64,000 nucleotides of DNA from UMGS1590 sp036303105. GTDB taxonomy: Bacteria; Bacillota; Peptococcia; Peptococcales; Peptococcaceae. A program made the translations under genes and the position numbers. Positions within the stretch are counted from its first letter, which is position 1, and every line of letters begins with the position of its first letter. Of this stretch, positions 16,403 through 24,515 are shown piece after piece. Location: positions 11,576 to 75,575 of the forward strand of contig JAXJBF010000063.1 in assembly GCA_036303105.1 (NCBI GenBank), given 5' to 3'. The notes under the pieces were generated by a model, which did no database searches, was not told the origin of the DNA, and saw only the letters and a list, made by a program, of their open reading frames with translations.

Positions 16403-17626
16403 ATGCTTGAAGTAAAGACTCCTCAAGAAGTCATATCTTTAATTAATACCGAGTTTACGGTATTGTCTGATCAAGTGGAAATCGTTTCGTTGGATCGAGC
16501 GATTGGCCGGGTTCTTGCTGAAGATGTGATTGCTAAAGAATATGTGCCAGATTTTAATCGCTCAACAGTAGATGGTTATGCTGTTAGGGCACGAGATACG
16601 TTCGGATGTACAGATGCTATTCCAGCTATATTACCATTGGCGGGAGAAATCTTTATGGGAGAAGGTGCGGGTTTACCGTTGCAGCCAGAAACTTGTGTAG
16701 CTGTACCAACTGGCGGTGCTGTTCCAGAAGGCGCAGATAGCGTTGTGATGGTTGAATACACTGATAATTATGGTGATGGGACAATTGGGGTTACAAAACC
16801 AGTGGCACCTGGTCAAAATTTGATTTTTCGGGGTGACGATGTTTATCCTGGAAAAATCATATTGAAAGCAGGGCGAGTGTTAAGTGCGCAAGATATTGGT
16901 GCTTTGGCTGCAATTGGCCAAGTAAATATTCGGGTATCTAAAAAAATATGTGTTGGTATTATTTCAACTGGTGATGAATTGGTTCCACCTGAAAATATGC
17001 CAGGGCCAGGGCAGATACGTGATGTCAACAGTGTGATGTTGCAATCTATGCTTCAAGTTCAAGGCGTTCAGGTAAAACAATATGGCATTGTGATTGATGA
17101 TGCAAAACAGTTAGCATCTAAAGTTGATCAAGCGCTGGAAGAATGTGATGTAGTAGTATTATCAGGTGGCAGTAGCGTTGGTGTAAAAGATGTTACCTGT
17201 CAAATTATCGAAGAGCGCGGTACATTACTTTTTCATGGAATCGCTATTAAGCCAGGAAAACCTACAATTTTTGGTAAAAATGGAAATCAACCTCTCATTG
17301 GCTTGCCTGGTCATCCTGTAGCGGCATACTTTATTACAAAATTATTTGTTTTGCCATTATTGGGACGACTAATGGGACGTGAAATGAAAAATTATACCGT
17401 TACTGCACATTTAAGTGAAAATGTCAGTGCTAACCATGGTCGTGCTCAGTATCAATCGTGCCATTTAGAAGCAGATGGTGAAGGATGGATTGCACATCCT
17501 GTTCGCGGCAAATCGGGTTTAATTACAGCATTGGCGGGTAGTGATGGATATTTTTGCATTGATCGAGATTGTGAGGGCCTGCCACAAGGTGCTGAAATTC
17601 AAGTAACAATATGTTCGGGGGATTGA
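16403..17626 (+). CDS. moeA: Molybdopterin molybdenumtransferase MoeA
   Basis: A 407-residue MoeA, which inserts molybdate or tungstate into adenylylated pyranopterin (known). Family landmarks are FNRSTVDGYAVRA with the conserved aspartate, FRGDDV, ISTGDELV, IRDVNSVML, LSGGSSVG, HGIAIKPGKPT and GLPGHPVAA. It has normal MoeA length. The ATG at 16403 has AAGGAGG 8 bases upstream, and the gene begins 3 bases after the regulator. A second, longer MoeA follows; duplicated moeA genes in AOR-containing anaerobes are often interpreted as separate Mo and W enzymes (family-level knowledge, untested here). Confidence 0.94.
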   Translation: MLEVKTPQEVISLINTEFTVLSDQVEIVSLDRAIGRVLAEDVIAKEYVPDFNRSTVDGYAVRARDTFGCTDAIPAILPLAGEIFMGEGAGLPLQPETCVAVPTGGAVPEGADSVVMVEYTDNYGDGTIGVTKPVAPGQNLIFRGDDVYPGKIILKAGRVLSAQDIGALAAIGQVNIRVSKKICVGIISTGDELVPPENMPGPGQIRDVNSVMLQSMLQVQGVQVKQYGIVIDDAKQLASKVDQALEECDVVVLSGGSSVGVKDVTCQIIEERGTLLFHGIAIKPGKPTIFGKNGNQPLIGLPGHPVAAYFITKLFVLPLLGRLMGREMKNYTVTAHLSENVSANHGRAQYQSCHLEADGEGWIAHPVRGKSGLITALAGSDGYFCIDRDCEGLPQGAEIQVTICSGD

Positions 17627-17630
17627 AAAT

Positions 17631-19541
17631 ATGAGTTTTGAATACTTAACAAATATACCTTTAGACCAAGCAAAGAAAGATTATATGAACAAATTGGTTG
17701 GAAATGGATTTGGTGGTCAAAGCGAGACCATTCCGGTTCATGATGCATGCGGTCGCGTCACTGCGCAAGCGGTATATGCTAATATTTGTGCTCCGCATTA
17801 TGCCGCTAGTGCGATGGATGGTATAGCTGTTCATGCAAAAGATACCTTTGGGGCAACCGAGACGACGCCAATTAAACTTACGCCACAGCAGTATGTGGTT
17901 GTGGATACAGGTGATCCAGTTCCTGAGAATTGCGATGCTGTTATCATGGTTGAAGATATCGTGCGGAATGATGATGAGACTGTAACAATTTATTCTTCAG
18001 CAGCGCCGTGGCAACACATTAGACAAATTGGTGAAGATATCTGTGCAGGTGAAATGATTTTAGCTTCTTATATGAAAGTTACTCCTGCAGCAATTGGAGC
18101 TATGATAGCTGGTGGAGTCATGGAAATTGATGTAATAAAAAAACCGGTTATTGGTATTATTCCTACAGGAGATGAAATTGTTTCACCTTGTGCAGATCCA
18201 AAACCTGGTGATATTCTGGAATTTAACTCTTCTATTTTTTCTACCATGATAGAACAATGGGGAGCCGAATCTAAGACATATCCAATTGTTCCAGATAAAT
18301 TTGATGCTATTTATGATATGGTATCTCGAGCAGTTGATGAGTGTGATATTGTTATATTAAATGCGGGCTCATCGGCGGGAAGAGAAGACTATTCTGTATC
18401 AGTTATACGAAAAATCGGTGAAGTCATTTACCATGGTGTTGCTATAAAACCAGGAAAACCGGCTATTTTAGGATGTTGTGGTTCAGTGCCAATTCTGGGG
18501 GTACCAGGCTATCCTGTTAGCGGGATTATTGTTGTTGAGGCATTCTTAAAGCCGATTATTTCACAGTGGCTACATACTAATATTGTAAACGAGAGAATGG
18601 TTACAGCTATTTTGACACGTCCTGTTGTTAGTGGTTTGAAATATCAAGAATTTGTACGCGTTCGAATGGGTGTTGTTGGTGAGAAGTTAACTGCTTCGCC
18701 GCTGAGTCGTGGTGCTGGAGTTGTATCTTCATTTATGAAGGCGGATGGTATTCTAGAAGTGCCTCAAGGCACTGAAGGATTTGAAGCGGGTGAAATGGTA
18801 CAAGTTCGTTTGCTGAGCGAGTTAGATAAACTAAAAAGTACTCTAGTTGTTATTGGAAGCCATGATCCCTTACTTGATGAAGTTGCGGATATGATGCATC
18901 GTGAAGATACTAATGTTTATATGAATAGTACACATGTTGGTTCTATGGGAGGAATCATGGCTATTCGGCGTGGTGAAGCGCATGCTGCTGGATGCCATTT
19001 GCTGGATACAGAAACAGGAAAATATAATGTTTCTTTTTTAAAAAAATATTTTCCAAATGGTGGTATTCGCTTGGTACGATGCGTTGGCCGTCAACAAGGT
19101 TTGATGATTGCAAAAGGTAATCCACTAGGCATTCATGACTTTGCTGATATTGCTAAAGATGGGGTACGATATGTTAATCGACAAAAAGGTTCAGGAACGC
19201 GTGTTTTAATGGACTATTTATGTCAAGAACATCATGTTGATCCAGATCACATTTATGGATATGAACGAGAAGAATTAACGCATACCTCTGTGGCTGCTCA
19301 GATTGCAAATGGCAGTGCTGATGCAGGAATGGGAATTTATTCGGCAGCTAAATTATATGATTTGGAATTTTTGCCGATTTGTATTGAAGAATATGATCTT
19401 ATTATTCCTGATCATGCATGGGGGACATCTGTTGTTCAACAATTAATAACAACGTTGAAGAGCCCAGCTTTCAAAGAGAAAATGCTTTCGATGGGCGGTT
19501 ACACCGTTGATCAACCGGGCGAAATTATTCCTTTAGAATGA
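17631..19541 (+). CDS. MoeA fused to a PBP-like (molybdate/tungstate-type) domain
   Basis: A 636-residue fusion. Residues ~1-405 are a MoeA (YAASAMDGIAVHA, IPTGDEIV, EFNSSIF, NAGSSAG, HGVAIKPGKPA, GVPGYPVSG). Residues ~410-636 are a PBP-like domain (VVIGSHDPLLDEVADMM, LMIAKGNPLGIHDFADI, YVNRQKGSGTRVLMD, EEYDLIIPDHAW). The PBP part aligns with the sensor half of the regulator at 15464: both have KGNP..IH and NR..G(S)(G/S)(T/S)R.L.D. A plausible job is delivering or sensing the oxyanion at metal insertion (inference). The fusion itself is a known architecture in anaerobes. Start ATG 17631 follows GGGGGA. Confidence 0.92.
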   Translation: MSFEYLTNIPLDQAKKDYMNKLVGNGFGGQSETIPVHDACGRVTAQAVYANICAPHYAASAMDGIAVHAKDTFGATETTPIKLTPQQYVVVDTGDPVPENCDAVIMVEDIVRNDDETVTIYSSAAPWQHIRQIGEDICAGEMILASYMKVTPAAIGAMIAGGVMEIDVIKKPVIGIIPTGDEIVSPCADPKPGDILEFNSSIFSTMIEQWGAESKTYPIVPDKFDAIYDMVSRAVDECDIVILNAGSSAGREDYSVSVIRKIGEVIYHGVAIKPGKPAILGCCGSVPILGVPGYPVSGIIVVEAFLKPIISQWLHTNIVNERMVTAILTRPVVSGLKYQEFVRVRMGVVGEKLTASPLSRGAGVVSSFMKADGILEVPQGTEGFEAGEMVQVRLLSELDKLKSTLVVIGSHDPLLDEVADMMHREDTNVYMNSTHVGSMGGIMAIRRGEAHAAGCHLLDTETGKYNVSFLKKYFPNGGIRLVRCVGRQQGLMIAKGNPLGIHDFADIAKDGVRYVNRQKGSGTRVLMDYLCQEHHVDPDHIYGYEREELTHTSVAAQIANGSADAGMGIYSAAKLYDLEFLPICIEEYDLIIPDHAWGTSVVQQLITTLKSPAFKEKMLSMGGYTVDQPGEIIPLE

Positions 19542-20878
19542 TGGCTATAAAGAATGTAGATGTTTTAGTGATCGGTGGCGGTCTGTTAGGATGCTTTACA
19601 GCACGTAATCTGTGTCGATGGAATTTGGATACACTATTGATCGAAGCTGAAGAAGATGTTTGCATGGGCATTACTCGAGCAAATTCTGCCATTGTTTATA
19701 GTGGTTGCGATAATAAGCCAGGAAGTTTAAAAGCAAGATTAACTGTAAAGAGTAATCGTTGTTTTGCTACGTTATGTAATGAACTAGATGTTTCGTTTAA
19801 ACAATGTGGAAGTTTGATGGTAAGTGAGAGTTCTAAAGCAGATGCTATATTAGAGAAAAAGCTTTATCAAGGATGGCAAAATGGTGTGACAGAGATGCAT
19901 ATTTTATCTGGTGAAGAAGCGCGGAAAATCGAGCCTTTACTTTCTGCATCAATTACATCAGCGCTGTATGTACCATGTAGTGCAACGGTGAATCCTTGGC
20001 AATTAGGCATTGCTGCTTTGGAAAATGCAGTTGCAAATGGTTGTTGTGTTGAAAGACAGACGTGTGTTATAACTATCGTTCAAGAAAATGATAGTTATAT
20101 TGTGGAAACAAATAGAGGTGTTATTCGATGCCGTGCTATTGTTAATTGCGCGGGTTTATCTTCTGTACAAATTCAGGAGATGGTTTTTGCTTCATTGGTT
20201 CGTTTGAAATATGATGCAGCAGACTATTTAGTTTTCGATAAAGCGGCACCCATACCACAACATATTATTTTTCAAGAGAACGAAGATGGAAAAGGTGCTA
20301 CATTGGTTCCGACTATTGAAGGCACATTGTTGGTAGGCTCACCTGCACGGCCATTATCGTCTGAATTTTGGGCCACAACCTTAGAAGGGCTAGAAAAGCT
20401 AACTGTACTAACTAAACGGCTTTTGCCGAAATTAAATATGGACGCAATTATCCGTTCGTTTGCTGCGGTACGACCAAATCCATATATGGTTTCAAAAGAA
20501 AAGAAGCGATTGAATGATTTTATGATTGAGAGACCTGCAGCAAACTTTTTTAGCTTTATTGGCATAAAAACTCCTGGCCTGACATGTGCAAATGAGCTGG
20601 GAGCTTATGTAGCTGAACAATTAGCTGTTTACTTAAGTGCATCTGAAAATAAAAATTTTTCTCCTTATCGCCAGCATAATTATAAAAAAGACCATGAAAT
20701 TATATGTCAATGTGAACAAATTACAAAAGGAGAAATAATGACAGCGATTGCAAATGGTGCATGCACAGTAGATGGAGTAAAACATCGTGTTGGATGTGGT
20801 ATGGGACGATGTCAAGGTGCACGTTGTAGATATCGCATTGAAAAATTATTAGAGGAAAGTAAGCATGGAATATTGTGA
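19538..20878 (+). CDS. FAD-dependent oxidoreductase with C-terminal BFD-like [2Fe-2S] domain
   Basis: A 446-residue flavoprotein of the DAO/GlpA type: Rossmann FAD loop VDVLVIGGGLLGCFTARNL at the N-terminus, TRANSAIVYSGCD, then the substrate-side domain. The last ~55 residues form a BFD-like domain with CQCEQ and CGMGRCQGARC, likely to bind [2Fe-2S]. The family includes anaerobic glycerol-3-phosphate dehydrogenase-like proteins, but no glycerol genes are near. It overlaps moeA by 4 bases (ATGA) and the next flavoprotein gene by 14 bases, so all are made together. It may pass electrons to or from the oxidoreductase system (inference). The ATG at 19541 is an equally possible start. Confidence 0.82.
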   Translation: MMAIKNVDVLVIGGGLLGCFTARNLCRWNLDTLLIEAEEDVCMGITRANSAIVYSGCDNKPGSLKARLTVKSNRCFATLCNELDVSFKQCGSLMVSESSKADAILEKKLYQGWQNGVTEMHILSGEEARKIEPLLSASITSALYVPCSATVNPWQLGIAALENAVANGCCVERQTCVITIVQENDSYIVETNRGVIRCRAIVNCAGLSSVQIQEMVFASLVRLKYDAADYLVFDKAAPIPQHIIFQENEDGKGATLVPTIEGTLLVGSPARPLSSEFWATTLEGLEKLTVLTKRLLPKLNMDAIIRSFAAVRPNPYMVSKEKKRLNDFMIERPAANFFSFIGIKTPGLTCANELGAYVAEQLAVYLSASENKNFSPYRQHNYKKDHEIICQCEQITKGEIMTAIANGACTVDGVKHRVGCGMGRCQGARCRYRIEKLLEESKHGIL

Positions 20879-21728
20879 TGTTTTGATTGTAGGTGGTGGG
20901 GTTGCAGGCATAATGACAGCAAAGTCGATTGCTGGTAAAGGCATGCAGGTATGCCTTGTGGATACAAAATCGTCACTAGGAGGTATTTTACTGCAGTGTT
21001 TTCACCATGGTTTTGGACAAGGTAAAGATGGGCCAACATATATTCAAGAATTGACTTCGGATTTCCCTGATTCGGTACGTGTTTTGCTTCATACGACGGT
21101 TCTATCTGTATCAGAAGAAAAAGTGGCTCATTTAATAGGAACTGAAATAGGAGAGCAATTTTTTTCGTTTGATCAGCTTGTGTTGGCAACTGGATGTTAC
21201 GAAATACCGATTGGAGCGTTGCCTGTCGCAGGTACGCGGCCTAATGGTATTTACACAGCTGGACAGATGCAAGAAATGATTAATCTATATGGATTTAATC
21301 CTAAAGGGCCTATTGTTATTTTAGGCAGTGGAGATTTAGGATTGATCATGGCTGCTCAACTGGGGAGAATTGGGATTGATGTGACAATTATTGAAAAAAA
21401 AGCATGTTGCGGAGGGCTAAAGCACAATCAAAATTGTCTGAATCTAAGAAATATCCATTTGATTTGTCAAAATACAGTCCAAGAGATTTATGGAAAACAT
21501 TCGTTGATCGGAGTGCGATTAACAAATGGTGTATATCTTCCGTGTAAAACATTATTAGTAGCAGTTGGTTTGCGTCCTGAGCAATCATTAGCAAAATATA
21601 CGGACGATAAACCATGGCTTCATTTTTGTGGAAATTGTCATAAAGTGCAAGCTATGGTAGAAGGTGTCATAAGGGAGGGAAAAGAGGTCGGAAGAAAAGT
21701 TTTTTTATCAATGGAGGGAAGACAATGA
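20865..21728 (+). CDS. NAD(P)/FAD-dependent oxidoreductase (HcnB/GlpB-neighbour type)
   Basis: A 287-residue two-Rossmann flavoprotein: FAD loop VLIVGGGVAGIMTAKS at the N-terminus, LVLATGCYE, and a second nucleotide loop VILGSGDLGLIMAAQLGRIG for NAD(P)H. It is short for the disulfide-reductase superfamily (about 400), as in the small subunits that pair with BFD-containing GlpA-like proteins. A CGGLKH stretch and FCGNCHK near the C-terminus could hold a metal or disulfide. Its start is inside the upstream flavoprotein gene and its stop overlaps the moaA start (ATGA), so it is tightly co-translated. Substrate and partner are unknown. Confidence 0.8.
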   Translation: MEYCDVLIVGGGVAGIMTAKSIAGKGMQVCLVDTKSSLGGILLQCFHHGFGQGKDGPTYIQELTSDFPDSVRVLLHTTVLSVSEEKVAHLIGTEIGEQFFSFDQLVLATGCYEIPIGALPVAGTRPNGIYTAGQMQEMINLYGFNPKGPIVILGSGDLGLIMAAQLGRIGIDVTIIEKKACCGGLKHNQNCLNLRNIHLICQNTVQEIYGKHSLIGVRLTNGVYLPCKTLLVAVGLRPEQSLAKYTDDKPWLHFCGNCHKVQAMVEGVIREGKEVGRKVFLSMEGRQ

Positions 21729-22678
21729 TTGACCAATATGGACGAGATATTACGTATATGCGCGTTTCTGTAACGGAACGTTGCAATTTACGATGCCGAT
21801 ATTGTATGCCAGAAACAGGTATCGTAAAGAAAAGCCATGAAGACATGCTCACCGAAGATGAATTGATCCATGCTATTGAGGCAGCAGCTGAATTAGGCAT
21901 TCGAAAAATACGGATCACGGGTGGAGAACCGTTGGTAAAGAAGAATATTGTTTCAATTTGTCGTCGAACTGCTGCAATAAACGGCATCGAAGAAGTTTGC
22001 ATGACAACGAATGGCATATTGTTACCAGATTTTGCTAAGCCGTTATATAAAGCTGGTGTACAAAGATTGAACATAAGTGTGGATACCTTGGATTCTGTTA
22101 AGTATTCGTATATTACTCGATATGGAAAGATTGATGATTTTTTTAAGGGACTTGAAACTGCTTTAGAAGTCGGTTACCAAAAAATAAAATTAAACACGGT
22201 TCTAATTGGTGGTTTTAACGATGATGAAATTCGTTCCTTGGCAGAATTAACGTTACGTTATCCTGTGGATGTAAGGTTCATAGAGTTGATGCCAATGTTG
22301 GATCATCCAGATTTTGATGAACATGCGTTTATTCCATATACATGTGTTTTGGATGCTTTGCCTGAAGCGGAGCCTGAAAATCCTGATGGAGGTGTGGCAA
22401 AATTATATAGACTACCTAACGCTCAAGGTCGTATTGGTCTGATTAGTCCTGTAAGTGCACATTTTTGTGGTGAATGTAACCGCATTCGTTTGACGGCTGA
22501 TGGAAAAATAAAGCCTTGCTTGCATTCATCTGAAGAGTTGTCTTTAAAAGGGTTAGATAAAGATGACATGTGTGCGCTATTAAAAAAAGCTATTTGGCAT
22601 AAACCGCAGTGGCATGGTGATCTTGATGCACATCATCACTCACAAGCGGGACGTAATATGAATCAAATTGGAGGTTGA
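21725..22678 (+). CDS. moaA: GTP 3',8-cyclase MoaA
   Basis: A 317-residue radical-SAM enzyme for the first step of pyranopterin synthesis. The N-terminal SAM cluster motif is CNLRCRYC (C20, C24, C27), followed by RITGGEPLV and MTTNGILL. The C-terminal second cluster motif FCGECNRIRLTADGKIKPCL is intact, and the tail ends NQIGG with the conserved terminal GG. Length is slightly below E. coli MoaA (329). Start ATG 21725 overlaps the upstream stop. moaC follows at once. Confidence 0.95.
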   Translation: MIDQYGRDITYMRVSVTERCNLRCRYCMPETGIVKKSHEDMLTEDELIHAIEAAAELGIRKIRITGGEPLVKKNIVSICRRTAAINGIEEVCMTTNGILLPDFAKPLYKAGVQRLNISVDTLDSVKYSYITRYGKIDDFFKGLETALEVGYQKIKLNTVLIGGFNDDEIRSLAELTLRYPVDVRFIELMPMLDHPDFDEHAFIPYTCVLDALPEAEPENPDGGVAKLYRLPNAQGRIGLISPVSAHFCGECNRIRLTADGKIKPCLHSSEELSLKGLDKDDMCALLKKAIWHKPQWHGDLDAHHHSQAGRNMNQIGG

Positions 22679-22680
22679 TT

Positions 22681-23166
22681 ATGGGGGATTTTACACATTT
22701 TAATGATCAAGGGCGCGCAAAAATGGTAAATGTTGGTGAGAAGCCTGAAAGTCAGCGCGTTGCGGTGGCTGCAGGACGTGTTCTTGTCAATGATGAAACA
22801 TTTGCACTGATTCAAAGTGGCGGAATGAAAAAAGGAGATGTTTTAACTGTTGCTCAAATAGCTGGAGTAATGGGGGCAAAGCGTACGTCCGATGTAATTC
22901 CGATGTGTCATCCTATTCAAATTAATGGTATTGATTTAACATTGTCGCTTGAAGAGGAGAAGCGATCTGTTGAAATAACTGCTAGTGTATCCTGTAGTGG
23001 GAAAACAGGGGTTGAAATGGAGGCATTGACTGCGGTTTCAATTGCAGCTTTGACTGTTTATGATATGTGCAAAGCTGTTCAAAAAGATATGGTGATTACA
23101 GATATTCGTTTGCTAAGAAAGAGCGGTGGCGTTCACGGAGATTTTGTAAGGGAGGGACAATCATGA
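22681..23166 (+). CDS. moaC: Cyclic pyranopterin monophosphate synthase MoaC
   Basis: A 161-residue MoaC. Visible signatures are FTHFNDQGRAKMVNV at the start, the active-site region VIPMCHPIQI, GKTGVEMEALTAV, and the tail LLRKSGGVHGDF. It converts 3',8-cyclo-GTP to cPMP together with MoaA. ATG 22681 lies 6 bases after GGAGG, which is within the moaA stop region; the open frame begins 6 bases earlier at a TTG. The stop overlaps the next start (ATGA). Confidence 0.95.
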   Translation: MGDFTHFNDQGRAKMVNVGEKPESQRVAVAAGRVLVNDETFALIQSGGMKKGDVLTVAQIAGVMGAKRTSDVIPMCHPIQINGIDLTLSLEEEKRSVEITASVSCSGKTGVEMEALTAVSIAALTVYDMCKAVQKDMVITDIRLLRKSGGVHGDFVREGQS

Positions 23167-23657
23167 CGTATCAAGCTGCAGTTATAACAGTAAGTGATAA
23201 AGGTGCGCGTGGTGAACGTGAAGATACTAGCGGCCCAAATCTTTGTCGTATTCTTCAAGAGCATGGTTTTGAAGTGGGTTATACTAGAATTATTCCAGAT
23301 GATCAAGAAAAAATTTGTGAAGAACTATTGAAATGCAGTGATTATTATCACTTTGCACTTGTTTTGACAACAGGTGGCACTGGCTTTTCACCGCGGGATG
23401 TAACTCCAGAAGCAACGTTGAATGTTATTGAACGACAAACACCTGGTATTCCAGAAGCGATGCGCGCAGAGTCGATGCGTATTACGCCAAAAGGTTGCTT
23501 ATCGCGTGCTGTAGCTGGAATACGTGGACGAACATTGATTGTTAATTTGCCTGGAAGTAAAAAAGCTTCAGAAGAAAACATTCTTGCTGTGATTGATCCT
23601 CTAAAGCACGGTTTAGATATGTTATTTTCAGAAGGCTCGGCCAATTGTGGTCAATAA
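23163..23657 (+). CDS. Molybdopterin adenylyltransferase (Mog/MoaB-like)
   Basis: A 164-residue protein of the MogA/MoaB family, which adenylates pyranopterin before metal insertion by MoeA. Motifs are VITVSDKGARGEREDTSGP, LVLTTGGTGFSPRDVTPEA and NLPGSKKA. The ATG at 23163 follows GGGAGGG and overlaps the moaC stop by 4 bases; a much longer open frame upstream is a shadow of moaC. It is the last gene of the cofactor operon and is followed by a terminator. Mog and MoaB cannot be told apart from motifs alone. Confidence 0.92.
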   Translation: MTYQAAVITVSDKGARGEREDTSGPNLCRILQEHGFEVGYTRIIPDDQEKICEELLKCSDYYHFALVLTTGGTGFSPRDVTPEATLNVIERQTPGIPEAMRAESMRITPKGCLSRAVAGIRGRTLIVNLPGSKKASEENILAVIDPLKHGLDMLFSEGSANCGQ

Positions 23658-23662
23658 TAATA

Positions 23663-23699
23663 AAAAGCAATCCCCAGATAAAATTTGGAGATTGCTTTT
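23663..23699. terminator. Bidirectional intrinsic terminator
   Basis: 10-bp stem AAAAGCAATC / GATTGCTTTT with further CCA/TGG pairing inside and A/T runs outside. It lies between the convergent mog-like and moaE-like genes. Confidence 0.8.
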
Positions 23700-23704
23700 A
23701 TTAT

Positions 23705-24100
23705 TTAATAGCATTCTTTTTCTTGAACACATTCGTTTTTTATACGACCAACTAAATGTTGTAATCCGTCAATAACATGAGGTCGAATGTCGCCACCAAT
23801 CAGGACACGCATGATATCTTCGCCGACTGAAAGTTTTCCTTCGTTCAGCCAAACGCGGACATAATAAATGCCTGGCAGGGTATAAGCTTCGTTAATTACT
23901 TCATCTAGTTTTTTTTCATCATAGGAAAAATGCATAGCAGTAACAGGTGCGGTATTATTTACCCCAAAACGTACTTGAGCTTTCGCACTTTCTCGTACAA
24001 CACCATCATGGAAAAGGTACATACCGATTTTTTCTGCATTAGGATGTTTTTTCGCCTCAGCAAGCCAAGCATCCATAGATGGAATAGGTGATTTTTTCAT
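23705..24100 (-). CDS. MoaE-like protein (MPT synthase large subunit family, divergent)
   Basis: A 131-residue protein. Its order of features follows MoaE: an early G....F.G.VR-like segment (IGMYLFHDGVVRES), then VTAMHFSYDEKKLDEVI, a strand pair around YYVRVWLNEGKLSVGEDIM, then VLIGGDIRPHVIDGLQHLV, where MoaE has its conserved HR...F helix, and a lysine-rich tail (VGRIKNECVQEKE). The histidine of HR is replaced (DIR). It has an N-terminal extension (WLAEAKKHP) not in E. coli MoaE. With moaA, moaC, moaD and mog nearby and no other moaE, the role of MPT synthase large subunit is likely (inference). Confidence 0.72.
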   Translation of the reverse strand: MKKSPIPSMDAWLAEAKKHPNAEKIGMYLFHDGVVRESAKAQVRFGVNNTAPVTAMHFSYDEKKLDEVINEAYTLPGIYYVRVWLNEGKLSVGEDIMRVLIGGDIRPHVIDGLQHLVGRIKNECVQEKECY

Positions 24101-24144
24101 TATAGGATCATCCTTCTTTCTTAAAAATGATAGGTCATGATTTT

Positions 24145-24399
24145 TTAACCGCCGGCAGATAAGAAACGTAGAAAAAAGCGGCGGTGAATAACAGTAATCT
24201 CATCATCAGGTCCGTCCATTATTAAGCGGGTGCGAGCGATTGATATTGGTTCGTTTAGTGTTGGTGATTTCCGTTCAAGGGTAATAATACAGTTTTTATA
24301 ATGGTAGTGACCATCAATATCGCAATAAACATCTTCTTGCTCAGAGAAAAAATGCTGTATACGTTCCAATGATACGGCCCAATTTTCATCAATATACAT
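24145..24399 (-). CDS. Small protein of unknown function ending in Gly-Gly
   Basis: An 84-residue protein that I do not recognise. It has a short helix (LERIQHFFSEQED) then alternating strand-like stretches (YKNCIITLER, ARTRLIM, EITVIHRRFFLRF) and ends LSAGG. A C-terminal GG on a small beta-rich protein recalls MoaD/ThiS carriers, but the sequence does not otherwise look like MoaD. The ATG has GGAGG 8 bases upstream. It lies 44 bases upstream of the moaE-like gene on the same strand and is probably co-transcribed with it, hinting at a role in cofactor synthesis or in the oxidoreductase. Confidence 0.65.
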   Translation of the reverse strand: MYIDENWAVSLERIQHFFSEQEDVYCDIDGHYHYKNCIITLERKSPTLNEPISIARTRLIMDGPDDEITVIHRRFFLRFLSAGG

Positions 24400-24462
24400 A
24401 GGATTTTCCTCCAGTTCGATATTTTATTATAACGCATCATTTGTTCGAGTGGAATATGTAAA

Positions 24463-24499
24463 ATAAAAAAGCCCTCAGTAAATATTACTAAGGACTTTT
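24463..24499 (-). terminator. Intrinsic terminator
   Basis: On the - strand an AGTAA/TTACT stem extended by CCT/AGG and AAAAG/CTTTT pairs with small bulges, followed by TTTTTTATTT. It ends the 172-residue gene upstream of the GG-tailed gene. Confidence 0.65.
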
Positions 24500-24515
24500 A
24501 CGTATATAAAGTTGA

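Noticed and set aside
20812..21189. 125-residue - strand frame inside the flavoprotein gene
   Set aside because: It is a shadow of a well-supported FAD oxidoreductase on the other strand, with no ribosome site and no recognisable domain.
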